Of a DNA stretch of 64,000 nucleotides, positions 42,638 to 50,912 are shown one piece after another (within the stretch, counting starts at the first letter, position 1; every line of letters starts with the position of its first letter). Origin of the DNA: Pseudomonas putida. Lineage in GTDB: Bacteria > Pseudomonadota > Gammaproteobacteria > Pseudomonadales > Pseudomonadaceae. The notes under the pieces were generated by a model that saw only the letters and a program-made list of their open reading frames with translations, had not been told where the DNA came from and did no database searches. The stretch covers positions 5,492,501-5,556,500 of the forward strand of contig NZ_CP011789.1 in NCBI RefSeq assembly GCF_001636055.1, written 5' to 3'. The translations under genes were made by a program, and so were the position numbers.

Positions 42638-42814
42638 ATGCAACTGCAACGGATCCTTCAGCACTGCAAGAACTTCATCACCCGCAAGGACGGCGCGTCC
42701 GGTATCGAATACGCGCTGATCGCCGCAATGGTCGCGGTGGTGCTGGTGCCATTCGTACCGACGATCTCCGGCAAGATCACCACGATGTTCAGCGCCATCT
42801 CCGGGGCGCTATGA
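42638..42814 (+). CDS. flp: Flp major pilin
   Basis: This 58-residue pilin has a basic leader cut after G19, giving a mature protein starting ASGIEYALIA with Glu at +5 and Tyr at +6, the diagnostic GxxxxEY Flp motif. A hydrophobic helix follows. The start is fixed by GCAAGGAG 8 bases upstream of ATG 42638; the ATG at 42631 is out of frame and too close. It diverges from rcpC; the AT-rich stretch 42480-42600 upstream likely carries its PprB-controlled promoter, but no certain site could be named. Confidence 0.93.
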   Translation: MQLQRILQHCKNFITRKDGASGIEYALIAAMVAVVLVPFVPTISGKITTMFSAISGAL

Positions 42815-42862
42815 CCTTGACCAGCACGCCGCAGCATAACGCCAGGCGAACAGGAGCCAAGC

Positions 42863-43273
42863 ATGCCGAACTCTTCCTCGCGCCAGCAGATTCTTTTGGT
42901 GGACGACGAGGAAGAGGCACTGCAAGAGCTGGCTGAATTGCTGGAAAACGAAGGTTTCAAGTGCCACACCGCCAACTCGGTGAAGACAGCCCTGCAACAG
43001 CTCACCCGCTACCCTGATGTGGCCCTGGTGATCACCGACCTGCGCATGCCCGAAGAAAGCGGCATCGGCCTGATCAAGCGCCTGCGCGACCACACCGCCC
43101 GCCAGCATCTGCCGGTGATCGTCATGTCCGGCCATGCCGATATGGACGACGTCAGCGACCTGCTGCGCCTGCATGTGCTCGACCTGTTCCGCAAACCGAT
43201 CTACCACGCCCGCTTGCTGGAGACACTCGACAATCTGTTTCCCAAGTCGGTGATGCAGGTGGTGGGGCGGTAG
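42863..43273 (+). CDS. Stand-alone receiver-domain response regulator
   Basis: This 136-residue protein is a single receiver domain with acidic pocket VDDEEE, phospho-acceptor D59 in LVITDLRMPEESG, Ser in IVMSGHA and Lys in FRKPI. It has no output domain and a short C-terminal tail. It starts 48 bases after flp on the same strand, so co-transcription is possible. Such CheY-like proteins act by binding a partner or as phosphate relay. PprA may be its kinase, but nothing in the sequence proves that. Confidence 0.88.
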   Translation: MPNSSSRQQILLVDDEEEALQELAELLENEGFKCHTANSVKTALQQLTRYPDVALVITDLRMPEESGIGLIKRLRDHTARQHLPVIVMSGHADMDDVSDLLRLHVLDLFRKPIYHARLLETLDNLFPKSVMQVVGR

Positions 43274-43283
43274 GCCAATGCGT

Positions 43284-43859
43284 TCAGATCAACAAGGCAA
43301 AGTCGCGCAAAACCCCTGCCGTCTGCGGTAGGCCTTGCCTCGAATAGCACTCCAGCAGGGCTTCGGCGGTGTAAGGCATACGAACCAAGCTGCGCCGCAT
43401 TTCAGCCACAGCCTCCAGAACGGCAGCCTGATCGAGGTCCCACAAGTCCATGATGAATTCGTCAGGGTGCTGTGCCTCTACACCGAAACAGCGCAATGCG
43501 GATGGGGGAAAGTCTTTCAGGTTGAACGTCACGATGACTTCCGCGTTGCTTCTGATCGCGGCGGCAAGAACATGTACGTCATCGGGGTCGGGCAGATTCA
43601 GAGCCGGGTACAAGGATTCATGACCGACAACCAGTGCATCGGGAATCGCCGCTTCCATCAGTGTGGAAATACGGTCCAATTGCCCCCGGGTAAGATCCCG
43701 CCGTTTCAGCAATAGATTCCTTTTCCATTCATCATCGATCTGGGCGCTCCATCTGGCTCTGTAAAGGCCCTTGCCAGCGAGCCTGACCAACAAGTCGCGC
43801 AAAGGGGCGGGATAAAGAACGCATGCGTCGTAAATCGTGGTGAACGGTGAGTGACGCAT
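43284..43859 (-). CDS. PIN-domain toxin (VapC-like)
   Basis: This 191-residue PIN-domain protein keeps the acidic residues expected for a metal-dependent ribonuclease: D11 (TIYDACVLY), E44 (DDEWKRN), D93/D94 (DPDDVHVLAAAI) and D116 (FNLKDFPP). It is about 50 residues longer than minimal VapC, with a helical C-terminal tail (about 140-191). Its ATG overlaps the antitoxin stop (TGATG). It would cut RNA and inhibit growth when free of the antitoxin. The gene converges with the receiver gene, ten bases away. Confidence 0.87.
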   Translation of the reverse strand: MRHSPFTTIYDACVLYPAPLRDLLVRLAGKGLYRARWSAQIDDEWKRNLLLKRRDLTRGQLDRISTLMEAAIPDALVVGHESLYPALNLPDPDDVHVLAAAIRSNAEVIVTFNLKDFPPSALRCFGVEAQHPDEFIMDLWDLDQAAVLEAVAEMRRSLVRMPYTAEALLECYSRQGLPQTAGVLRDFALLI

Positions 43860-44317
43860 CAATACCCCAGGTCAAGCTCTTCCGATAGCGCGGTCAAGTC
43901 GTCCATCGCCTTGCGGCTGGCCTGATCCCGCTGCTGTTTGTAGATCATCAGGTCAGAGAAGAGAACACGACGATGTCGACCGGCCGTGTGATGGGGCAAT
44001 GCTCCTTCCTCGAGCAGTTTCACCAGATGAGGGCGCGAAACGCTCAGCAGATCCGCGGCCTCCTGCGTGGTCAGCTCCGCGTGGACCGGCACTACCCGCA
44101 CAGAGTTGCCCTGTGCCAACTCTCCCAGTATATCCAGGAGCAACCGCAGCGCACTGGTTGGCAGTTCGACGGCATGCGCCTTGTTATCGGCGTCGTAGAT
44201 CTCGATGCGCTGCATGTCAGCCTGGGTGCATAGCACGGCTGCCAGGTCTCGTTGCCCCTGCACAGCGGCTGCTACTTCACGGGCCTCGGGAAACTCGGTA
44301 CGGATAGGCACAGTCAT
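43859..44317 (-). CDS. Excisionase-type HTH antitoxin
   Basis: This 152-residue protein has an excisionase/MerR-like helix-turn-helix at about 82-125 (LTTQEAADLLSVSRPHLVK, then GRHRRVLFSDL) and a C-terminal helical tail (about 130-152), the likely PIN-binding part. It overlaps the toxin gene by one base (TGATG), the normal antitoxin-first order. The AT-rich sequence upstream of its start (about 44340-44380) contains TTCGTTTATTTCGAA on the minus strand, a possible self-repression site. The family is known as DNA-binding antitoxin of PIN toxins. Confidence 0.85.
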   Translation of the reverse strand: MTVPIRTEFPEAREVAAAVQGQRDLAAVLCTQADMQRIEIYDADNKAHAVELPTSALRLLLDILGELAQGNSVRVVPVHAELTTQEAADLLSVSRPHLVKLLEEGALPHHTAGRHRRVLFSDLMIYKQQRDQASRKAMDDLTALSEELDLGY

Positions 44318-44495
44318 GAACTTTCTCGCTGAAGACTTCTGTTCACTTCAACATATTCGAAATAAACGAAAAATCAAGTATCACCAACTTCCCTTCCCTG
44401 ACGTCCTCGCAAAGACTAGACAGGCCCCCCATGAGCGGCAATCAGACGCTATTCGACAGATCAGGTCAGACAGTTCCTAGGAAGATCCATCCCCC

Positions 44496-46166
44496 CTACA
44501 GTTGATAACTGAAGCTCACCGTGAACCGCGGCCGCCGGTTCAGGCTGTCGAGGGCGATGTCCGACATGGGCTTGGCCACCTCCAGCGCGATGTTGTAATA
44601 GCGCGCATCGCCAAACCGCAGCCCTACCGCCGCCGACGACATCTTCGCCTTCTGCACCTCCAGTTCGTTGAACCAGGCCCGCGCGCTATCGAGCACCACA
44701 TAGGGCTGCAGCACCTTCAGCCACTGGCCCTCACGCTGGATGCTGTAGTTCAGCTCGTAGGCCAGGCCCCAACCCTTGTCGCCGGAGGCCTGGTCGCTGG
44801 GGTAGCCACGACCGAAGTTCTGCCCGCCGAACACCGCCCGTTCGCTGTCGGGCAAACTGTCGTTGCTCCAGTAACCGGCAGCGGACACGACCCCTTGCCA
44901 GTGTTCGAGGAAATTGTCGCTCTGCACCCCGGACAGGCGCAGGCGCAGGAAGTCCAGGTCGTAGCCTGCATTGGTGCGTGCGCCAAAATGGTCGAGGCCC
45001 TGGTAAACCCCGGCGCTGAGGATGCGCAGGCGCTTGGCCTCGGCCTTGCGCCAATCACCCTCGAACGACAGCGCGCGAATGTCGGTGTGGCTGTCGAGCT
45101 TCAGCGGGAAGCCCACGACCTGGTAGTCGATCTGGTCATTGACCGCATAGAAGCGCCCGACCACATCCAGCCATTCGGTCGGCGAGGCGATCAACGCCTG
45201 GCTGAGCCCGATCGAGTAACGCTCGTTCTCGCGGTGCTGGGTCAGGTCGATACCGTTGTCCAGGCGAATGCGCGCCTTCGGGTCGCTGCGATAGCGCGAT
45301 GCCGACAACAGCAGTTGCGTACCCTCGTCATCCAGGAACTGGCTGTAGTCGACGCGGTAATAGTGTTCCTTGTCCTCGCCCGGTGGCACCAGCACGCTGG
45401 CGCTCAACTGCTCGGCGAAGCGAGTCTGGGCATTGCTGCTGGCGCCCAGCAGCGCTTGCAGGTCGTCACGGTTGCCGTCGCTGAGGTTGAGCGTGGTGGT
45501 GAAGGGCTTGCGCGAAGCCTGGGCAATCAGGCGCGTGGCACCGTCGGTGGTGCCTGGTGGCGGCACCTGGGCCTGGAAGGTGACACCGGGGATACGGCTG
45601 ATCAGGCTGGTGTAGCGCTCGAAGGTCTTGCGCGTCAGCGGCCGTTCGGCCTTGAGCTTGTTCACCAGACGCTCGACATAGCCCGATGCGGAGCCGATAT
45701 CGCCCTGAACCTCGTAGTCGCGGATATAACCTTCCACCAGCACCACCCGCACGCGGCCATCGGCGAAGTCTTGCGGCGGAAGATAGGCGTACGACAACAG
45801 ATAGCCGTCCTGCTGATAGCGCTGGGTCAGGCGTCGGGTGACCTCGATCAGTTCAGCGAGGGTCACGCTGCGATTGAGTATCGGTTGGTAATGCTCGCGC
45901 AGATCTGCCAAGGGGTAGACGGTCCCACCCTCGAAGCGCACCTTGCGCACCAGGACCTGGGTGTTCATCTGCAATGGCGTTTGTTGGGGTGCCGCTGGTG
46001 CCGGTACATTCAGCCCAGGCTTGCCCGGACGATAGGCGTCCACCGGTAGATTCGGCGTGGGCAGGCGGCGTTCGGTTTCGTTGCTGTTGAGAAAACTCGG
46101 GAGGGGTTCGGCGCGGGCCACGCAGGCCCAGGACAGCGCCAGCATCGTCACCAGCAGTGGACGCAT
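44496..46166 (-). CDS. TpsB-type outer-membrane transporter (ShlB/FhaC/HecB family)
   Basis: This 556-residue protein has a signal peptide (about 1-19, ending VARA|E), two POTRA domains (about 70-145 and 150-225) and a 16-strand barrel with the motif FGGQNFGRGYPS in the region of the family's conserved loop-6 RGY, and a last strand ending FSYQL. Such proteins secrete a large TpsA partner carrying a TPS domain. The start at 46166 has GGAGTG upstream; the frame could extend to 46223. No TpsA gene is seen here; the only neighbour is the Gly-rich lipoprotein upstream on the same strand. Confidence 0.9.
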   Translation of the reverse strand: MRPLLVTMLALSWACVARAEPLPSFLNSNETERRLPTPNLPVDAYRPGKPGLNVPAPAAPQQTPLQMNTQVLVRKVRFEGGTVYPLADLREHYQPILNRSVTLAELIEVTRRLTQRYQQDGYLLSYAYLPPQDFADGRVRVVLVEGYIRDYEVQGDIGSASGYVERLVNKLKAERPLTRKTFERYTSLISRIPGVTFQAQVPPPGTTDGATRLIAQASRKPFTTTLNLSDGNRDDLQALLGASSNAQTRFAEQLSASVLVPPGEDKEHYYRVDYSQFLDDEGTQLLLSASRYRSDPKARIRLDNGIDLTQHRENERYSIGLSQALIASPTEWLDVVGRFYAVNDQIDYQVVGFPLKLDSHTDIRALSFEGDWRKAEAKRLRILSAGVYQGLDHFGARTNAGYDLDFLRLRLSGVQSDNFLEHWQGVVSAAGYWSNDSLPDSERAVFGGQNFGRGYPSDQASGDKGWGLAYELNYSIQREGQWLKVLQPYVVLDSARAWFNELEVQKAKMSSAAVGLRFGDARYYNIALEVAKPMSDIALDSLNRRPRFTVSFSYQL

Positions 46167-46262
46167 TCGGACACTCCATGATCCTGTGGAACCAGGGGCG
46201 CCCGGTAGGGACGCCCTTGTCATGCAAGCGTAGGTGTTGAGCGCGCTGTCGTCTAACCGAGC

Positions 46263-46295
46263 GCCCGGCGGATCAGCGAAAAAGATCCGCCGGGC
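46263..46295. terminator. Hairpin between the Gly-rich gene and the TpsB gene
   Basis: A perfect 12-bp stem (GCCCGGCGGATC and GATCCGCCGGGC) with an A-rich loop lies just after the stop codon of the glycine-rich protein gene. On the minus strand no T-run follows, so it may attenuate rather than end transcription into the TpsB gene. Confidence 0.55.
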
Positions 46296-46301
46296 ACTTT
46301 A

Positions 46302-47888
46302 TCAGCGCTGCGCGCCGCCCAAGGCACCGGTCACACCACCCAGTACGCCGCCGAGCCCGCCACTCTGGCCACCGCTGCCATTGACCAGCGTGCCAGCCTG
46401 GCCAACGGTGCCACCGACTGCGCTGACCGTCGCCCCCACCTGGCTGACGACCGGGTTGCCGGTGGCCGCGCCAAGCTGGCTGCCTGCACTGGCCACCGCA
46501 CCGCCCACCTGATTGAGCAACCCGGCGACCGGCGCACCGACGCCCGTCGCAGCACCAACCTGCTGGGTGACACTGGCCACGCCACTGACGACCGGCGTCA
46601 CACCGGCGCTCACCTGTTGCGTCACCGCGGCCACCGGAGCACCTGCTGCCGTATTGGTGACGCCATTGCCACCGAGCACCGTGCCGAGCGCAGCGACGGT
46701 GTTGCCAACCTGGCCCGTGCTGCCACCTACCGACGCTACCGCCGGATTACCAGTGCCCGCCGCCAGCCCGCTGCCAGCGCCAGCAACCACGCCGCCAACG
46801 GTTTCCAGCAGGCCAGTGCGTGCGCCGCCGGTTGTCGGGGCCAGACCGCTGGTGGTGCTGACGGTGCTACCCACATTGCTCACCACCTGCCCGAGCGTAC
46901 TGGTCAATGGATTGCCGTTGCCGGTGCCTGCAACCTGTTGCCCGGCCTGGTCGAGCGCCCCGCCGACCTGGTTGAGGGTCTGGTTCAGCGGGCCAGCGAG
47001 CCCGGTTTGCCGGGTGACATTGGCAGTGGTGTTTTCCACCAGCGACACCACCGGCACCAACGCATTGCTTACCCCCTGCGTGGCGCCCGCCAGCGGGCCG
47101 CTGGTACCGACAGGGGTCAGCGTGTTGCCCAGCATGGTGACCGCCTGACCGACACGGTCGACGCCTTGCCCGGCGCCTGCCACCACTTGGTTGACCAATG
47201 GAACCTGCTCGACCGGTGAGCTCGTTGCCAGCGCCCCTATGCCCTGTCCCAGGCCGGATACGCCGGTCCCGAGGTCGGAGGTGGCTGCCCCCACCACGCC
47301 GAGTGTCGTACCAACGGCATTGTTTCCGGTGCCCAGTTGCCCAAGCCCCTCGCTCAAGCCGGAGCCGACACTACTGACGGCATCACCCGTGGACGACACC
47401 AACGAACCTACGCCGCCGGTCAGCGAAGTGTTCCCCGCCACCGGCAGCGAGCCGATCATCTCACCCAGGTTGCTGACACCATCGCCCAAGCCGGAAACAG
47501 TATTGCCGACCTGGCCGACGACCTGACCGGTGACCAGCGGGGTCGGCGTATTACCGCCGCCCGTACCACCATCACCACCGCCTGGCGTTCCGCCACCGTT
47601 ACCAGGATTGGTACCGCCGCCTCCCGTACCATCTCCTCCACCACCGGTGCCACCACCAGTGCCACCGTTGCCTGCGCCGTTGCCACCACCCGCCATACCG
47701 CCGCCATCACCACCGCTGCCGCCCGATCCGTCGGAGCCGCCGCCTGCACCTGCACCAGCGCCACCATCGGTGGACGAGCCATCAACCTCGCTGTGATGAC
47801 CACCACCACCGCTGCTGCACCCGGCAAGCCCAAGGGCCATGACCAGCGCCAATGCCGTACTCGCTTTCATCCAAACCTGAGTTTTCAT
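46302..47888 (-). CDS. Glycine-rich repetitive (collagen-like) lipoprotein
   Basis: This 528-residue protein has a lipoprotein signal (lipobox LAGC, Cys 24), then a Gly/Ser/Asp/Asn-rich stretch (about 30-112) and a long region (about 118-528) of short, Val/Gly/Thr/Ala-rich repeats with recurring GNTVSGLG, VGGAV, NQVGGAL and GTGNP units. It has no Cys after the lipid anchor and almost no aromatic residues. Such sequences can form an extended fibre or beta-solenoid at the cell surface. The ATG at 47888 has GGGAG upstream; an in-frame ATG at 47903 is weaker. It precedes the TpsB gene on the same strand with a 135-base gap. No TPS domain is visible, so partnership is only inferred. Confidence 0.82.
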   Translation of the reverse strand: MKTQVWMKASTALALVMALGLAGCSSGGGGHHSEVDGSSTDGGAGAGAGGGSDGSGGSGGDGGGMAGGGNGAGNGGTGGGTGGGGDGTGGGGTNPGNGGGTPGGGDGGTGGGNTPTPLVTGQVVGQVGNTVSGLGDGVSNLGEMIGSLPVAGNTSLTGGVGSLVSSTGDAVSSVGSGLSEGLGQLGTGNNAVGTTLGVVGAATSDLGTGVSGLGQGIGALATSSPVEQVPLVNQVVAGAGQGVDRVGQAVTMLGNTLTPVGTSGPLAGATQGVSNALVPVVSLVENTTANVTRQTGLAGPLNQTLNQVGGALDQAGQQVAGTGNGNPLTSTLGQVVSNVGSTVSTTSGLAPTTGGARTGLLETVGGVVAGAGSGLAAGTGNPAVASVGGSTGQVGNTVAALGTVLGGNGVTNTAAGAPVAAVTQQVSAGVTPVVSGVASVTQQVGAATGVGAPVAGLLNQVGGAVASAGSQLGAATGNPVVSQVGATVSAVGGTVGQAGTLVNGSGGQSGGLGGVLGGVTGALGGAQR

Positions 47889-48140
47889 GGGCGACTCCCG
47901 CACTGCTTTGTTGTTGGATAGGCGCGCTGGCCAGGCTGGCCAGCGTTATGCCTTCAGTCAGCAGTGAAGCTCTGGCGGTTCGCCGGCGGTAGGTCGTAAG
48001 TTGGTATTAATACGGGGGAATAAGGCGCTGACGGCGCTGGAAAGCCTATGAAATTCAGTGAGTTGTGAGGGCAGCCCGAATGGCTGACCGAAAGGTTTAA
48101 TACCATGTCATTAGTACAAGGAAGCGCTGGCTGAGAGCGG

Positions 48141-50501
48141 CTACTCCGCCACCTGGAACTCGACCCGTGCCGTCTCGCCGCTCTCATCCAACGCACTCAA
48201 CTCGATGCGTCCTGACTGCTCGAAACGCACCAGCAGGCTGTCCTGCCCTTCGGTCTCGCCCAGCGGCCGGCCATTGAGGAACCACCAGCGCCGCCCAGCC
48301 CCACCCAGTGCCGATACGTGCAGTTGCAGTGGCTCGTGACTGGTGAGCGGCCGGCGCAAGTTGTCGCCTGCGCGCACACCGACGATCGACAGCGGCGGCG
48401 CGCTGGGCGGCACCTGCGGTGGACAGGCAGGATCGACCATCGGCAGCCGCGCACTACGCCGCTCTACCCGTGGCAGCCAAGGTTCCAGAGGCGCAGGCCA
48501 GAGGGCAATTTCCAGTGCTTTCGCCCCAGGACAGCTGGCATCGACCCGCAAGCCGCGCTCATTGACCCATACCGTTTCCCGCAGGCCCAACCCCAGCGGC
48601 TGGTCGGCAGCCTGCAAGGTCGGCGGCGTGGTGCCGTCGAGGGTCCAGGCAAAACGCTGGCGGCGGCATTGCGGGTCCTGACGATTCATCGGCTGCCCCA
48701 GCGGCCAGCAGATCGCTGCCACGCCGACACTGCCCGGCACGTTCTCCACGGGCACGGCAACACCGCGCTGGCTGTCGCGATTGCTCAGCAGGTCGTGCAC
48801 CTGCAGCATCAGCGGCGCTGCCGAAGCCAGGCCGAACTGGCCCGGCACTGGCGTGCCATCGGGCCTGCCTATCCAAACGCCAATGATGTACCGCGGGCCG
48901 ACCCCGACCGACCAGGCATCGCGAAAGCCATAGCTGGTGCCAGTCTTCCAGGCCAGTTGCGGGCGCTGCACCAGCTCGGCGTGCGGGTCGCGGTCCGGAC
49001 GTGCCTGGCCGCTGAGAATACGCCGCACGATCCACGCCGAACCCGGCGACAACAGGCGCCGCTCCAGCAGCGGGTCCTGGGGCTGCAGGCGGATCTTCGC
49101 GCTCTTGCCTTCACGCGCCAGCGCGGCATAGCCACCCACCAGGTCCTCCAGGCGGCTGCCCGCGCCGCCGAGAATCAGCGACAGGTTCGGCTCGGCCAGT
49201 GGCGGCAGTATCAGCGGCACCCCACCGATACGCATCTGCGCGGCAAAGCGTTTGGGCCCATAGGCCTCGAGCAACTGAACCGCTGGCAGGTTGAGCGACA
49301 ACGCCAGCGCCGAACTGGCCGACACCGGCCCACTGAAGCCCATCGAGAAGTTGCCCGGACGATAGTCGCCATAGCGACGCGGCACATCCTGCAACAGCGA
49401 TTCGGAGTGGATCAGTCCATCGTCCAGGGCCATGCCATAGAGAAACGGCTTGAGGGTCGAGCCTGGCGAGCGCAGGGCATGCACCATGTCGACATGGCCG
49501 AAGCGGCGCTCATCGCCCAGGTCGATGGAGCCCAGGTAGGCACGCACCGCCATGGTCTGCGCCTCGACCACCAGGATTGCCGCCGAGGTGCGCTCGGGCA
49601 AGCGTGCACGCCAACCGAGCAGCAGGTCTTCGAGACGACGCTGCAACGATGCATCGAGCGTGGTGCGGATCAGCGTCGGGCTGTCCGCCGTGTTCAGCCG
49701 CCGAGCCAGCAGTGGCGCCAGCGCCGGCTCCTGGCGTGGGGCGAGCAGCAAAGGCTCCTCGCGCGCCTCGGCAATCCGCTGCTCAGGCCACACCTGGTAA
49801 TCGGCCAGGCGTTGCAGCACCTTGTCGCGGGCACGCTGCGCACGCTCGGGATGGCGATCCGGGCGCAGGCGGCTGGGCGCCTGGGGCAGTACGGCGAGCA
49901 ATGCCGCCTCGGCAGGCGTGAGGTGCTTGGGCGACTTGCCCAGGTAGGCCCAACTGGCGGCAGCGACGCCCTGCAGGGTGCCGCCGAAGGGCGCGCGATC
50001 GAGGTAGATCTGCAGGATCTCGCGCTTGGACAGGTGCCATTCAAGTTGCGCCGTACGCCACAGCTGACGCAGCTTGCCGGCCAGGGTGCGATCATGGGGG
50101 TCGAGCAAACGTGCCACCTGCATCGACAGCGTGCTGCCGCCGGACACCACGCGTCCGCCACGCAGGTTCAGCCAGGCCGCGCGCGCCAGGGCCAGCGGGT
50201 TGACCCCGGGATGGTCGTAGAACCAGCGATCCTCGTAGGTGAGCAGCGCCTCCAGATACAAGGGCGATACCTCCTCGGGGCTGACCGGATAGCGCCACAC
50301 GCCGTCGGCATCGGCGAAGCGCCACAGCGGCGTGCCGTCCTCGGCGAGCACCACCCGCGCCAGGTCGTCGCCCGGCATCGGCAACGGCCACAGGCGATCC
50401 GCCAGCCACAGCAAGACGACGCTCGACAACACAGTAATGCCGATACCACGCAAGATCCTTGCGCTGCGCGTACGCGGGCGAACTATGCTTGCGCCTGGCA
50501 T
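48141..50501 (-). CDS. pbpC: Penicillin-binding protein 1C
   Basis: This 786-residue bifunctional peptidoglycan synthase has an N-terminal membrane anchor (about 17-38). Its glycosyltransferase-51 domain has catalytic Glu about E90 in YEDRWFYDHPG. The transpeptidase domain has the active Ser S348 in SPGSTLKP, a likely SLN motif and KTGTSYG. A C-terminal BiPBP_C domain (about 700-786) follows. It is a usual partner of the alpha-2-macroglobulin lipoprotein encoded upstream, proposed to guard the periplasm against attack. The ATG at 50501 was chosen; a TTG at 50531 adds ten residues. Confidence 0.94.
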   Translation of the reverse strand: MPGASIVRPRTRSARILRGIGITVLSSVVLLWLADRLWPLPMPGDDLARVVLAEDGTPLWRFADADGVWRYPVSPEEVSPLYLEALLTYEDRWFYDHPGVNPLALARAAWLNLRGGRVVSGGSTLSMQVARLLDPHDRTLAGKLRQLWRTAQLEWHLSKREILQIYLDRAPFGGTLQGVAAASWAYLGKSPKHLTPAEAALLAVLPQAPSRLRPDRHPERAQRARDKVLQRLADYQVWPEQRIAEAREEPLLLAPRQEPALAPLLARRLNTADSPTLIRTTLDASLQRRLEDLLLGWRARLPERTSAAILVVEAQTMAVRAYLGSIDLGDERRFGHVDMVHALRSPGSTLKPFLYGMALDDGLIHSESLLQDVPRRYGDYRPGNFSMGFSGPVSASSALALSLNLPAVQLLEAYGPKRFAAQMRIGGVPLILPPLAEPNLSLILGGAGSRLEDLVGGYAALAREGKSAKIRLQPQDPLLERRLLSPGSAWIVRRILSGQARPDRDPHAELVQRPQLAWKTGTSYGFRDAWSVGVGPRYIIGVWIGRPDGTPVPGQFGLASAAPLMLQVHDLLSNRDSQRGVAVPVENVPGSVGVAAICWPLGQPMNRQDPQCRRQRFAWTLDGTTPPTLQAADQPLGLGLRETVWVNERGLRVDASCPGAKALEIALWPAPLEPWLPRVERRSARLPMVDPACPPQVPPSAPPLSIVGVRAGDNLRRPLTSHEPLQLHVSALGGAGRRWWFLNGRPLGETEGQDSLLVRFEQSGRIELSALDESGETARVEFQVAE

Positions 50502-50560
50502 CGGGAACCGACCCCATCGAACGATGGCCAAAGGCTTGGGATGATCATCAGGAAGCAGCT

Positions 50561-50854
50561 ATGCATGTAGAAGGGTTTTTCGAGTGGTTGGGCCAGGCGC
50601 TGGGCGCGGTGATCAAGTTCATCGTCGATGTCATGAGCGGGCTGTTCAATCTGCTGGCCAATGCCGGCGGCAATTTCATCGACGGGCTGGCGCGCACCTT
50701 GGGCATGGACACCTCGCTGGTCAGCATCCTTGCGCTGATCGTCGGGCTGATGCTGCTGTACTCGGCGATCCGGGCGTTCATGCGGGCGTCGATCGTGATG
50801 GGCATCATCTGGCTGGTGCTGGGCTTGTGGGTGTTGAGCTGGATCATTCACTGA
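50561..50854 (+). CDS. Small integral membrane protein
   Basis: This 97-residue protein has a hydrophobic N-terminal helix (about 8-38, FFEWLGQALGAVIKFIVDVM) and two close helices near the C-terminus (about 52-95, SILALIVGLMLLYSAI and ASIVMGIIWLVLGLWVLSW). AGGAAG lies before the ATG. It is on the plus strand between pbpC and the alpha-2-macroglobulin gene, both on the minus strand. I do not recognise the family with certainty. It may be a periplasm-facing helper of either neighbour, but it has its own transcript direction, so the link is open. Confidence 0.75.
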   Translation: MHVEGFFEWLGQALGAVIKFIVDVMSGLFNLLANAGGNFIDGLARTLGMDTSLVSILALIVGLMLLYSAIRAFMRASIVMGIIWLVLGLWVLSWIIH

Positions 50855-50877
50855 CCCAAGGCCCGCCATCCATGAAC

Positions 50878-50907
50878 CTGTGGGAGCGGATTCACCCGCT
50901 CCCACAG
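50878..50907. terminator. REP-type hairpin between the small membrane gene and the alpha-2-macroglobulin gene
   Basis: CTGTGGGAGCGG and CCGCTCCCACAG face each other around a short loop and form a strong stem at the convergent 3' ends of the two genes. It contains the Pseudomonas REP outer arm (GTGGGAGCGG) and probably stops transcription from both sides. Confidence 0.7.
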
Positions 50908-50912
50908 TCGCA

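Noticed and set aside
46302..47888. CRISPR-like or tandem-repeat array in the glycine-rich gene
   Set aside because: The repeats are coding, uneven in length and not separated by unique spacers.
48318..50570. Long plus-strand open frame antisense to pbpC
   Set aside because: Same high-GC shadow pattern; pbpC has complete catalytic motifs on the other strand.
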